27,319 bases of DNA from an uncultured Streptococcus sp. (lineage in GTDB: Bacteria > Bacillota > Bacilli > Lactobacillales > Streptococcaceae): positions 1-27,319 of the forward strand of contig CABPWC010000011.1 in NCBI GenBank assembly GCA_902461025.1, read 5' to 3'. Positions 7,427 through 15,237 of this stretch are shown here, in pieces. Each line of letters begins with the position of its first letter. Position 1 is the first letter of the stretch. The notes under the pieces were generated by a model. It ran no database searches and had not been told where the DNA came from. It saw only the letters and a list, made by a program, of their open reading frames with translations. The position numbers and the translations under genes are program-made.

Positions 7427-8800
7427 ATGGTTTTTCCTAGCCAAGAAGAACAAATTGAAAAATTTGAAAAGGATCATGTAGCGCAACATTACTTTGAAGT
7501 TTTGCGTACCTTGATTTCTAAAAAATCAGTCTTTGCCCAACAAGTCGGGCTGAAAGAGGTGGCTCGTTATCTAGGTGAAATTTTTAAACGTGTTGGCGCA
7601 GAAGTTGAGATTGATGAAAGTTATACGGCGCCTTTTGTCATGGCACATTTCAAAAGTTCGAGACCAGATGCTAAAACCATCATTTTCTACAACCACTACG
7701 ATACAGTACCGGCAGATGGTGACCAAGTTTGGACAGAGGATCCTTTCACGCTTTCTGTACGTGATGGTATTATGTATGGGCGTGGGGTGGATGATGACAA
7801 AGGTCATATCACTGCTCGTTTGAGTGCTCTGAGAAAGTATATGCAGCACCACGATGATCTCCCTGTCAATATCAGCTTCATCATGGAAGGGGCAGAGGAA
7901 TCGGCCTCTATGGATTTGGATAAATATCTAGAAAAACATGCGGACAAACTCCGAGGTGCAGATCTATTAGTCTGGGAACAAGGGACCAAAAATGCCTTAG
8001 AGCAGTTAGAAATCTCAGGTGGAAATAAGGGAATTGTAACCTTTGATGCCAAGATTAAGAGTGCAGACGTGGATATCCATTCTAGCTATGGAGGAGTCAT
8101 CGAGTCGGCTCCATGGTATCTTATACAAGCTTTGACTAGTCTTCGGGCTGCAGATGGCCGTATCTTGGTAGAAGGTTTGTACGATGATGTGCAGGAGCCG
8201 AACGAACGCGAGTTGGCCTTGGTTGAAACCTATGCTCAACGTAATCCAGAGGAAATCAGCCAGATTTATGGCTTGGAATTACCACTGTTACAAGAGGAAC
8301 GTACTGCCTTTCTAAAACGTTTTTTCTTTGAACCAGCTCTCAATATCGAAGGAATCCAATCAGGATATCAAGGGCAGGGAGTCAAAACAATCTTGCCAGC
8401 AGAAGCTAGTGCCAAGCTAGAAGTTCGCTTGGTTCCTGGTCTTGAACCTTATGATGTTTTGGAGAAAATCCGAAAACAACTAGACAAAAACGGCTTTGAT
8501 AAGGTAGAGTTGTACTATACTTTGGGTGAGATGAGCTATCGAAGTGACATGAGTGCGCCAGCTATTCTCAATGTCATTGAACTGGCCAAGAAATTCTATC
8601 CACAGGGCGTATCTGTTTTGCCGACAACAGCTGGAACAGGTCCTATGCATACCGTATTCGATGCCTTGGAAGTACCTATGGTCGCTTTTGGGCTAGGAAA
8701 TGCCAACAGCCGAGACCACGGTGGAGATGAAAACGTGCGAATCGCCGATTACTACACCCATATTGAATTAGTAGAGGAGCTGATTAGAAGCTATGAGTAG
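7427..8800 (+). CDS. M20-family metallopeptidase in the methionine transport operon
   Basis: A 457-residue cytoplasmic dipeptidase/deacylase-like protein of the M20/ArgE/DapE family. Metal-site motifs are visible in order: NHYDTVPAD (His90, Asp92), GRGVDDDKG (about 119-126) and the catalytic GAEES (Glu157/Glu158). A central dimerisation domain follows, and the last third has RSDMSAPA and TAGTGPMHTVF, with a late SRDHGGDENVRIADY that supplies the final metal ligand. It sits between metQ and metN and overlaps metN by 8 bp, so it is translationally coupled to the transporter. This suggests cleavage of methionine-containing dipeptides or N-acyl-methionine after uptake. That substrate is inferred from position only. 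Confidence 0.9.
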   Translation: MVFPSQEEQIEKFEKDHVAQHYFEVLRTLISKKSVFAQQVGLKEVARYLGEIFKRVGAEVEIDESYTAPFVMAHFKSSRPDAKTIIFYNHYDTVPADGDQVWTEDPFTLSVRDGIMYGRGVDDDKGHITARLSALRKYMQHHDDLPVNISFIMEGAEESASMDLDKYLEKHADKLRGADLLVWEQGTKNALEQLEISGGNKGIVTFDAKIKSADVDIHSSYGGVIESAPWYLIQALTSLRAADGRILVEGLYDDVQEPNERELALVETYAQRNPEEISQIYGLELPLLQEERTAFLKRFFFEPALNIEGIQSGYQGQGVKTILPAEASAKLEVRLVPGLEPYDVLEKIRKQLDKNGFDKVELYYTLGEMSYRSDMSAPAILNVIELAKKFYPQGVSVLPTTAGTGPMHTVFDALEVPMVAFGLGNANSRDHGGDENVRIADYYTHIELVEELIRSYE

Positions 8801-9854
8801 AGATATTATCAAGTTAGATCAAATCGATGTGACTTTTCATCAAAAGAAAAGAACCATCACAGCGGTTAAAGATGTGACCATTCACATCCAAGAAGGGGAC
8901 ATCTACGGAATTGTAGGATATTCTGGAGCAGGGAAATCAACCCTAGTTCGTGTGATTAACCTTTTGCAAAAACCATCTGCAGGTAGAATTACCATTGATG
9001 ATGATGTAATCTTTGATAACAAGGTTACCTTAACTGCGGAGCAATTACGCCATAAACGTCAAGATATTGGGATGATTTTCCAACACTTTAACCTGATGAG
9101 CCAGAAAACAGCAGAGGAAAACGTAGCCTTTGCCCTCAAACACTCTGGCCTCAGCAAGGAAGAAAAGAAGGCTAAAGTAGCTAAGTTGTTGGACTTGGTG
9201 GGCTTGGCTGACCGTGCCGAAAACTATCCTTCACAACTATCTGGAGGTCAAAAACAACGTGTGGCTATTGCGCGTGCCTTAGCTAATGATCCAAAAATTT
9301 TGATTTCAGACGAGTCAACTTCAGCTCTTGATCCAAAGACAACGAAACAAATCTTGTCACTCTTGCAAGAATTGAATCGTAAACTAGGTTTGACGATTGT
9401 CTTGATTACACACGAGATGCAGATTGTCAAAGACATTGCTAACCGTGTGGCAGTGATGCAGGATGGTCGCTTGATTGAGGAAGGTAGCGTTCTTGAAATC
9501 TTCTCTGATCCTAAGCAACCATTGACTCAGGACTTTATCTCGACTGCGACAGGTATCGATGAAGCTATGGTCAAGATTGAGAAACAGGAAATCGTAGAGC
9601 ACTTATCTGAAAACAGCATTTTGGTACAACTCAAGTATGCAGGCGCTTCTACAGATGAGCCGCTTTTGAATGAATTGTACAAGCACTACCAAGTAACAGC
9701 TAATATTCTCTATGGAAACATTGAAATTTTGGATGGTACTCCTGTAGGTGAACTTGTGGTTGTCTTGTCAGGAGAAAAAGAAGCCTTGATAAGCGCTCAA
9801 GATGCCATTCGTCAGGCTGGTGTGCAACTAAAAGTATTGAAGGGAGGACAGTAA
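8793..9854 (+). CDS. metN: MetN, methionine ABC transporter ATPase
   Basis: A 353-residue ABC ATPase. Walker A is GYSGAGKST (about residues 42-50). The Q-loop is in MIFQHFNLM, the signature is LSGGQKQR, Walker B is ILISDEST and the H-loop is ITHEM. Residues from about 275 form a C-terminal NIL (ACT-like) domain typical of MetN, with VTANILYGNIEILDGTPVGELVVVL. In E. coli this domain binds intracellular methionine and inhibits uptake, so similar feedback is likely here. It overlaps the upstream peptidase gene by 8 bp and ends one base before metI. Confidence 0.96.
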   Translation: MSRDIIKLDQIDVTFHQKKRTITAVKDVTIHIQEGDIYGIVGYSGAGKSTLVRVINLLQKPSAGRITIDDDVIFDNKVTLTAEQLRHKRQDIGMIFQHFNLMSQKTAEENVAFALKHSGLSKEEKKAKVAKLLDLVGLADRAENYPSQLSGGQKQRVAIARALANDPKILISDESTSALDPKTTKQILSLLQELNRKLGLTIVLITHEMQIVKDIANRVAVMQDGRLIEEGSVLEIFSDPKQPLTQDFISTATGIDEAMVKIEKQEIVEHLSENSILVQLKYAGASTDEPLLNELYKHYQVTANILYGNIEILDGTPVGELVVVLSGEKEALISAQDAIRQAGVQLKVLKGGQ

Positions 9855-9855
9855 G

Positions 9856-10548
9856 ATGGCAGAATTGATTAAAGCATACTTACCAAACGTCTATAAGATG
9901 GGTTGGTCTGGTCAGGCTGGCTGGGGAACAGCAATCTACTTGACCCTTTATATGACGGTTCTTTCCTTCATCATTGGAGGTTTTCTAGGGCTGGTTGCAG
10001 GGCTTTTCCTTGTCTTGACAGCTCCAGGTGGTGTCTTGGAAAATAAAGTTGTTTTCTGGATTTTAGACAAGATCACGTCAATCTTCCGTGCGGTGCCATT
10101 TATTATTCTCTTGGCAGTCTTGTCACCCTTCTCTCATCTAATCGTAGGGACAAGTATCGGGCCAAATGCGGCTATTGTACCCCTATCTTTTGCAGTCTTT
10201 GCCTTTTTTGCCCGTCAAGTACAGGTGGTATTGGCAGAGCTTGATGGTGGTGTCATTGAGGCTGCTCAAGCAAGTGGAGCTACATTCTGGGACATTGTAG
10301 GAGTTTACCTATCAGAAGGTCTGCCAGACTTGATCCGCGTGACGACTGTAACCTTGATTTCCCTCGTTGGTGAGACAGCTATGGCGGGAGCAGTAGGTGC
10401 CGGTGGTATTGGTAACGTAGCCATCGCCTATGGATTTAACCGTTTCAATCATGATGTGACAGTCCTTGCGACACTCATCATTATCCTGATTATCTTTTCT
10501 ATCCAATTCTTGGGGGACTTCTTGACCAAGAAATTAAGTCATAAATAA
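9856..10548 (+). CDS. metI: MetI, methionine ABC transporter permease
   Basis: A 230-residue permease with about five membrane helices. The cytoplasmic EAA coupling loop is EAAQASGATFWDIVGVYL, which docks into MetN. The conserved MetI tail VGETAMAGAVGAGGIGNVAIAYGFNRF is present. Two copies would form the channel of the MetN2-MetI2 complex fed by MetQ. The ATG at 9856 follows the metN stop by one base, and AGGGAGGA at the end of metN is the ribosome site. It is the last gene of the operon. Confidence 0.95.
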   Translation: MAELIKAYLPNVYKMGWSGQAGWGTAIYLTLYMTVLSFIIGGFLGLVAGLFLVLTAPGGVLENKVVFWILDKITSIFRAVPFIILLAVLSPFSHLIVGTSIGPNAAIVPLSFAVFAFFARQVQVVLAELDGGVIEAAQASGATFWDIVGVYLSEGLPDLIRVTTVTLISLVGETAMAGAVGAGGIGNVAIAYGFNRFNHDVTVLATLIIILIIFSIQFLGDFLTKKLSHK

Positions 10549-10566
10549 AAGAGCCGTGTGGCTCTT
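10549..10566. terminator. First copy of the duplicated terminator hairpin
   Basis: AGAGCC-GTGT-GGCTCT immediately follows the metI stop. On the plus strand there is no T run after it (TTAGAT). On the minus strand it is followed by TTTTATTTA, so as it stands it would work better for minus-strand transcription. Confidence 0.6.
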
Positions 10567-10747
10567 AGATTGAAGAAAAAGTCAATTTTGGACAATTTTC
10601 TTCAGTCTTTTTCTATTACTAGAGAAAATAAAAAAACTCTTAAAAACAGTATTATATCTGCATTTCTAAGAGTTTTCGAGATGTAGTAACCAAGCTCCTT
10701 TAATTACCGAAAGGGTTTGTCTACCTACTGAGAGCCGTGTGGCTCTT
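10550..10747. repeat. 17-bp direct repeat flanking a 164-bp non-coding block
   Basis: AGAGCCGTGTGGCTCTT occurs at 10550-10566 and again, identical, at 10731-10747. Joining the outer flanks of the two copies would rebuild one ideal bidirectional terminator (A run, stem, T run) between convergent metI and the ECF gene. The block between (10567-10730) has no gene and looks inserted. It contains stem TGAAGAAAA (10571-10579) / TTTTCTTCA (10596-10604) and stem AAAACTCTTA (10633-10642) / TAAGAGTTTT (10667-10676). Confidence 0.65.
10627..10676 (-). terminator. Minus-strand terminator-like hairpin inside the 164-bp block
   Basis: Read on the minus strand, a perfect 10-bp stem AAAACTCTTA / TAAGAGTTTT, with an inner CAG/CTG pairing, is followed by seven Ts. 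It could terminate the ECF-type gene that converges on metI. Confidence 0.55.
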
Positions 10748-10751
10748 TTTC
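10731..10751 (+). terminator. Second copy of the duplicated hairpin, plus-strand terminator
   Basis: AGAGCC-GTGT-GGCTCT followed by an uninterrupted T run (10746-10750). It is probably the original metI operon terminator. Confidence 0.75.
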
Positions 10752-10753
10752 TA

Positions 10754-11323
10754 TCACATTTTATCTGCAAATTTTTTACTAAGTTTTTGACCGATTAGGG
10801 CACCAAGTAAAGCGCCGATGAGAACACTTGTGATAAAGAGGAGGATATTAGCAGGATTCGGTGCAACCATGATGCGATCGATATAGTCCTGAGATTTTCC
10901 ACGAGCGACTAGAGTTGCGATATAGGCTTGAGGGGTCAACCACATGAGTAGGATGGGACCAGTAGTACCAAAAGCAAAAACTAGGAAGGAAAGAAGGTTC
11001 TTGACCTTGTCTTTGTAGTGACCTAGGTGAGCGATGCCGTCTGCTCCAAGGCCGCAGATAATTCCTGGGAGAAAGGCTCCAGCACCATGCTTGCTCCCGA
11101 GGAAAAAGAGAGAAATCACAAGCCCAATCGTTGTAATTGCTCCGAAACGAGGTACTTTTGCTAAAAGGATCATATAGACGCTACCACCCACTAGGGCAGC
11201 AAAAGCAGGGGCGTAAAACATATTTCCAGTGTGGTCGACAAGGCTTCCTAGTAAAACACCCACTCCGATACAGAGAAAGTAGACCAGGGCGGCTACAAGG
11301 GTTGTCAAAATATTCTTTTTCAT
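10754..11323 (-). CDS. MptD/Trep_Strep-family putative ECF transporter S component
   Basis: A 189-residue membrane protein with about six helices, of the Trep_Strep group of putative energy-coupling-factor substrate-specificity subunits. Features seen are an MKKNILTTLVAALVYFL start, a FYAPAFAALVGGSVYMILLAKVPRFGAI segment, GADGIAHLG on a loop, and a small-residue-rich last helix (LIGALLGALIGQKLSKKF). S components bind a vitamin, metal or other micronutrient and share the EcfA/EcfT module encoded elsewhere; the ligand of this group is not established. The gene is transcribed towards metI from a good promoter divergent from rgg, with ribosome site GAAGGAG. The substrate cannot be read from the sequence. 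Confidence 0.8.
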   Translation of the reverse strand: MKKNILTTLVAALVYFLCIGVGVLLGSLVDHTGNMFYAPAFAALVGGSVYMILLAKVPRFGAITTIGLVISLFFLGSKHGAGAFLPGIICGLGADGIAHLGHYKDKVKNLLSFLVFAFGTTGPILLMWLTPQAYIATLVARGKSQDYIDRIMVAPNPANILLFITSVLIGALLGALIGQKLSKKFADKM

Positions 11324-11353
11324 AAGTTCTCCTTCGTATATCTGATGTTATTC

Positions 11354-11382
11354 ATTGTATCATGCCTGTGGAAGATTGTAAA
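11354..11382 (-). promoter_or_regulatory. Promoter of the ECF S-component gene
   Basis: On the minus strand: TTTACA (11382-11377), 17-bp spacer, TACAAT (11359-11354) preceded by TGA, an extended -10. It faces away from the rgg promoter, so a regulator bound here could affect both genes. Confidence 0.7.
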
Positions 11383-11415
11383 TGCTGGCTAGGGACTAGT
11401 ATTTACTAGGAATTA

Positions 11416-11424
11416 TGATAAAAT
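11416..11424 (+). promoter_or_regulatory. Extended -10 promoter of the rgg gene
   Basis: TGA-TAAAAT (11416-11424) lies 30 bp before the start codon. The -35 is poor, and the ribosome site before the ATG is weak (GAGTGGCAAGAGT), suggesting low expression. Confidence 0.5.
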
Positions 11425-11454
11425 AGGAAAAAATAAAAGACGAGTGGCAAGAGT

Positions 11455-12306
11455 ATGAAAAATTTAGGTAAAGTTTTTAAAGAGTTGCGGGAATCAAGAA
11501 AAATTTCCTTGAGAAAAGCAACGGGGGATGATTTTTCAGCATCCTTATTATCACGTTTTGAAAATGGGAAGAGTGAAATATCTGCTCAAAAGTTATTTGT
11601 TGCTTTAGAGAATATTCATGCTAACGTAGAAGAACTCTTATTTTTAGCGAGAGGTTTTCACCAGGATGCTAATTCTGAATTCAGAAATCAATTGTTTAAA
11701 ACCGTAAACCCAAAAGATTTAACATCTTTGCATACCCTCTATCAGAGAGAATACCAACAAATCCCTTTTTCAAAGGATAAACAAGAACATATTCTCAATG
11801 CTATTTTGATAAAATCCTATATGAAAGCTATTGATGAGACGATTACATTGACCTCTGAGGAAGAAAGAGTTCTACATGATTATCTATTTTCTGTTGAAAT
11901 TTGGGGACTCTATGAACTTTCGTTCTTTTCTTCCTGCTCTCCTCTTTTATCAGTCCAGCTTTTGACAAAGTATACTCGGGAAATGTTGCGGAAGTCAGAT
12001 TTTTTGCAAGGAGTTGGGAAAAATCGAAACATGATGCACACCTTGCTCCTCAATGGCTTTATGACCTGTATTGAAGCTGATGATTTTACCAACGCCCTCT
12101 ATTTCAAAAAACAAATTGAAAAGAACTTCTTTGAAGAAAATGAAACCTATTTTCGAATAGTCTACCTATGGGCAGAAGGTTTGCTTGATAGTAAGCAAGG
12201 AAGAGTGGAGGATGGGCAGAGAAAAATGGAGGATGCTGTCCGTATTTTCGAGATGATTGGTTGTAGCAAATCTGCAGATTATTATAGAAGCGCCATAGAG
12301 TGTTAA
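11455..12306 (+). CDS. Rgg/GadR/MutR-family transcriptional regulator
   Basis: A 283-residue regulator. Residues 1-65 are a Cro/CI-type helix-turn-helix: LGKVFKELRESRKISLRKATG, then FSASLLSRFENGKSEISAQKL, the usual Rgg start. The remainder is the all-helical repeat domain of the family (for example FLQGVGKNRNMMHTLLLNGFMTC and a final EDAVRIFEMIGCSKSADYYRSA). In other Rgg proteins this domain binds a short hydrophobic pheromone. I found no convincing SHP-type peptide gene in either flanking gap. It lies between a divergent ECF gene and a co-directional MFS exporter, the likeliest targets. It ends with its own terminator. Confidence 0.9.
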   Translation: MKNLGKVFKELRESRKISLRKATGDDFSASLLSRFENGKSEISAQKLFVALENIHANVEELLFLARGFHQDANSEFRNQLFKTVNPKDLTSLHTLYQREYQQIPFSKDKQEHILNAILIKSYMKAIDETITLTSEEERVLHDYLFSVEIWGLYELSFFSSCSPLLSVQLLTKYTREMLRKSDFLQGVGKNRNMMHTLLLNGFMTCIEADDFTNALYFKKQIEKNFFEENETYFRIVYLWAEGLLDSKQGRVEDGQRKMEDAVRIFEMIGCSKSADYYRSAIEC

Positions 12307-12333
12307 ATATTTGCAACTGGATAAATTAAATTG

Positions 12334-12386
12334 AAACGATAGGACTGTGAAGATACTTATTAGTATTAGCAAGTTCTATCGTTTTC
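12334..12386 (+). terminator. Terminator after rgg
   Basis: AAACGATAGGACT (12334-12346) pairs with AGTTCTATCGTTT (12372-12384) with one G-T wobble, around a long loop. A short T run ends it. Confidence 0.65.
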
Positions 12387-12442
12387 GTTATGAGTTTAGT
12401 TTGTTGCATATATTCAAAAAATTTTTCTCAAAGGATTCTTGA

Positions 12443-12451
12443 TGCTATACT
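12443..12451 (+). promoter_or_regulatory. Extended -10 promoter of the MFS transporter gene
   Basis: TGC-TATACT (12443-12451) lacks a good -35. A short dyad ACTAC/GTAGT lies just downstream (about 12456-12471), where a repressor could sit. AGAAAGGAA precedes the ATG at 12491. Confidence 0.5.
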
Positions 12452-12490
12452 AGAACTACCATAAAAGTAGTATGTGAGAAAGGAATCTAT

Positions 12491-13738
12491 ATGAAACTAT
12501 TACTAAGAAATCAAGCTTATCGAATCTTGAGTTTATCACGATTTTTCAATGCTTTTGGAGCTTCAATTTTTAATTTAGTATTTGTGGTCTATGCCTCGAC
12601 TTTACCAGAGGCTTCTGTTGCCGTTGCCGTGGCTAATGTTGTGATGATGCTTCCAACTCTTTTTACAGTTTTTGTTGGAATTCGTGCAGATTACACGAGG
12701 GACAAGGTCAAATGGATGACCTATGTCGGTTTATTTCAGGCGGTTTTATTTTTTCTAGCAGCCCTAGTTGTTCAGCAAGCTAGTTTCTTTGCCTTTTCGA
12801 CCCTTTGCCTCATCAATGTCATTAGTGATGTAGCCAGTGATTTTGCTGGTGGATTGCGAATGCCTCTCGTTAAAGAAAAAGTAGCAGAGTCAGATTTGAT
12901 GGAGGCCTATTCCTTTTCGCAGTTTATTACCTACATCTCTGCGATTGGCGGGCAGGCTTTTGGAGTTTGGCTATTAGGGGTGTCGACACAGAACTTTTCG
13001 CTCGTAGCTGGAATCAATGCCATATTTTTCCTAGTGTCAGCTCTCATTCTCTTTTTAGGAAGGGCTGAATTAAGCTTATCAACTCCATTTGCTGATAGTA
13101 AATCAATGAAAAATGAGAAGCTTTCTATCAAAGATCAGTTTTTAACGATTTACCGAAACCTACGTCTCGTTTTTCTTCAAAGTGGACAGAAAAACTTTGG
13201 ATTTATGCTCTTTGCTATCTTACTTATCAATGCTTTGGGAGGTGCTTTAGGTGGTATCTATAACATCTTCCTTTTAAATCATTCCTTACTGGATTTTTCC
13301 TACAAGGATGCCTTGTTTATCTTACAATTGATTACCTTATTAGCGGTTATCATCAGTAGTCTTACGGGCAATGATTATTTTGGGAAGCAATCTCTGCCTA
13401 GATTAATGATGTGGGTTACATTAGGAGCCAGTCTAGTTGGTCTATCTAATTTGTTAAACCAAGTCTTGCTCGGGATGTTTTTCGTCTTTTTTACCATGTA
13501 CGTCTCTGGTAAAATCTCTCCAAAGATTAGTGCTCTGCTTATGAAAAATCTTGCTCCAGAGGTTCTCTCTCGTACCAGTAATTTTTTAGGTTTGTTGTTT
13601 ACTCTATCTATACCAGTGGGGACGGCCTGTTTTTCACTGGTGGCAGTATGGAATATGCAGTTGACTTGGATGCTTTTTGTAGGTCTTTCTTTGTTAGCTA
13701 TTCTTCTGACAAGTCTCAATCTCAAAAATAATCTTTAA
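12491..13738 (+). CDS. MFS-type membrane transporter
   Basis: A 415-residue protein with about 12 hydrophobic helices in two halves separated by a polar loop near residues 195-225 (DSKSMKNEKLSIKDQF). The first helix, YRILSLSRFFNAFGASIFNLVFVVYA, and VGIRADYTRDKVKWM after helix 2 (the MFS loop 2-3 motif with GxxxDxxxR) place it among macrolide-efflux/MefA-like or EntS-like facilitators. The drug or metabolite exported is unknown. It follows an Rgg regulator with a terminator between them and has its own promoter, suggesting separate control, perhaps by that Rgg. Codon use and composition do not differ visibly from the neighbours. Confidence 0.8.
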   Translation: MKLLLRNQAYRILSLSRFFNAFGASIFNLVFVVYASTLPEASVAVAVANVVMMLPTLFTVFVGIRADYTRDKVKWMTYVGLFQAVLFFLAALVVQQASFFAFSTLCLINVISDVASDFAGGLRMPLVKEKVAESDLMEAYSFSQFITYISAIGGQAFGVWLLGVSTQNFSLVAGINAIFFLVSALILFLGRAELSLSTPFADSKSMKNEKLSIKDQFLTIYRNLRLVFLQSGQKNFGFMLFAILLINALGGALGGIYNIFLLNHSLLDFSYKDALFILQLITLLAVIISSLTGNDYFGKQSLPRLMMWVTLGASLVGLSNLLNQVLLGMFFVFFTMYVSGKISPKISALLMKNLAPEVLSRTSNFLGLLFTLSIPVGTACFSLVAVWNMQLTWMLFVGLSLLAILLTSLNLKNNL

Positions 13739-13777
13739 ATCCATGCTTTCTTCATACTGTCCCAATCCCTTCATTTA

Positions 13778-13786
13778 TGGTAAAAT
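13778..13786 (+). promoter_or_regulatory. Extended -10 promoter of hisS
   Basis: TGG-TAAAAT (13778-13786). The 15-base string TTTATGGTAAAATAG around it is identical to that in front of aspS. No T-box leader is present; the distance to the ATG is only about 30 bp. Confidence 0.65.
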
Positions 13787-13816
13787 AGGACTATTAAGTT
13801 AGAAAGAGGATTCTCT

Positions 13817-15097
13817 ATGAAATTACAAAAACCAAAAGGAACGCAGGATATTTTACCTGCTGAGTCTGCCAAATGGCAGTACGTTGAAGGCTTTGCGCGT
13901 GAAATTTTTAAACGCTACAACTATGCAGAAGTACGTACCCCTATTTTTGAGCATTACGAAGTCATCAGTCGTTCCGTTGGGGATACAACTGATATCGTAA
14001 CAAAGGAAATGTACGATTTTTACGACAAGGGCGACCGTCATATCACTCTACGTCCAGAAGGGACTGCGCCAGTTGTCCGTTCTTATGTGGAAAATAAACT
14101 CTTCGCACCAGAAGTTCAAAAACCAAGCAAGTTCTACTACATGGGCCCAATGTTCCGCTATGAGCGTCCACAAGCAGGTCGATTGCGCCAATTTCACCAG
14201 ATTGGTGTGGAGTGCTTTGGCTCTAGTAATCCTGCTACCGATGTAGAAACAATTGCGATGGCAGCCCACTTTTTGAAAGCAATCGGGATTCAAGGTGTCA
14301 AACTACACCTCAACACCCTTGGAAATCCTGAGAGCCGTACAGCCTACCGTCAAGCCTTGATTGACTACTTAACACCGCTCAAAGATAGCTTGTCTAAGGA
14401 TAGCCAACGTCGTTTGGAGGAAAATCCTCTTCGTGTCTTGGACTCGAAGGAAAAAGAAGACAAGGTGGCAGTGGAGAATGCACCATCTATCTTAGATTAC
14501 CTAGATGAAGAAAGCCAAGCTCACTTTGATGCTGTTCGTCAGATGTTGGAAAGCCTTGGAGTAGACTATATCATCGATACCAATATGGTACGTGGTCTGG
14601 ACTATTACAACCATACGATTTTTGAGTTTATCACAGAAATCGAGGGCAATGATTTGACAGTCTGTGCAGGTGGTCGCTACGATGGCTTAGTTGCCTACTT
14701 CGGTGGTCCTGAAACTGCTGGATTTGGTTTTGGACTTGGTGTCGAGCGCCTGCTTCTCATCCTTGAAAAGCAAGGTGTAGCTCTCCCTATCGAAAACGCT
14801 CTAGATGTCTATATTGCGGTTCTAGGGGAGGGAGCTAATCTCAAGGCCTTGGAATTGGTACAAGCTCTTCGTCAGCAAGGTTTCAAAGCAGAACGTGATT
14901 ACCTCAACCGCAAGCTAAAAGCTCAATTTAAGTCAGCCGATGTCTTTGCGGCTAAAACTCTTATTACTCTCGGAGAGAGCGAAGTCGAAAGCGGACAAGT
15001 GAAAGTTAAGAACAACCAAACTAGAGAAGAAGTAGAAGTTTCGCTTGATGCTATCAGTCAAAATTACTCAGAAATCTTTAAAAAACTAGGCTTTTAA
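13817..15097 (+). CDS. hisS: Histidyl-tRNA synthetase
   Basis: A 426-residue class II aminoacyl-tRNA synthetase, close to the usual ~425-430. It opens with KLQKPKGTQDILPAES. Motif 2 is MFRYERPQAGRLRQFHQIGVE; the histidine-specific sequences are RGLDYYNHTIFEF and CAGGRYDGL; motif 3 is FGFGLGVERLLLIL. The C-terminal anticodon-binding domain starts at about residue 330 (LDVYIAVLGEGANLKAL). It charges tRNA-His in the cytoplasm. Ribosome site AGAAAGAGG precedes the ATG. In many streptococci aspS is close by, as here about 8.4 kb downstream. Confidence 0.97.
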   Translation: MKLQKPKGTQDILPAESAKWQYVEGFAREIFKRYNYAEVRTPIFEHYEVISRSVGDTTDIVTKEMYDFYDKGDRHITLRPEGTAPVVRSYVENKLFAPEVQKPSKFYYMGPMFRYERPQAGRLRQFHQIGVECFGSSNPATDVETIAMAAHFLKAIGIQGVKLHLNTLGNPESRTAYRQALIDYLTPLKDSLSKDSQRRLEENPLRVLDSKEKEDKVAVENAPSILDYLDEESQAHFDAVRQMLESLGVDYIIDTNMVRGLDYYNHTIFEFITEIEGNDLTVCAGGRYDGLVAYFGGPETAGFGFGLGVERLLLILEKQGVALPIENALDVYIAVLGEGANLKALELVQALRQQGFKAERDYLNRKLKAQFKSADVFAAKTLITLGESEVESGQVKVKNNQTREEVEVSLDAISQNYSEIFKKLGF

Positions 15098-15110
15098 TAG
15101 TTATATAATG

Positions 15111-15137
15111 AACCAGGAATTTATTCCTGGTTTTTTT
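15111..15137 (+). terminator. Terminator of hisS
   Basis: AACCAGGAAT (15111-15120) and ATTCCTGGTT (15123-15132) form a tight stem followed by a T run. Confidence 0.9.
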
Positions 15138-15147
15138 ACTTTATATT

Positions 15148-15175
15148 AAAAAGACGACTATTGAGGTCTCTTTTT
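15148..15175 (+). terminator. Second terminator-like hairpin downstream of hisS
   Basis: AAAAAGA-C-GAC (15148-15158, bulged C) pairs with GTC-TCTTTTT (15166-15175). It backs up the hisS terminator or is left from an earlier neighbour. Confidence 0.55.
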
Positions 15176-15237
15176 GTATAAAAGGATGAGAAAAACTGAA
15201 CGTTTTTGGAAGGACAAGTGGAATATTATAAAATCAC

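Noticed and set aside
10567..10730. BOX or RUP repeat, or a CiaR-controlled csRNA
   Set aside because: The block does not contain the boxA string I remember, nor TTTAAG direct repeats of a CiaR site; I keep it only as an unnamed structured insert.
11345..11392. 15-codon hydrophobic micro-ORF (MLFIVSCLWKIVNAG) between the ECF gene and rgg
   Set aside because: It has no ribosome site and overlaps the divergent promoter of the ECF gene; it lacks the Lys-rich start and acidic-hydrophobic end of SHP pheromones.
12166..12372. Minus-strand frame with a hydrophobic N-terminus antisense to the 3' end of rgg
   Set aside because: It begins with TTG, lacks a ribosome site and runs over the terminator stem; most likely a shadow.
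13739..13816. T-box or histidine attenuator before hisS
   Set aside because: The gap is only 78 bp with a core promoter about 30 bp from the ATG; there is no room for a T-box leader and no specifier stem is seen. The same holds for aspS.
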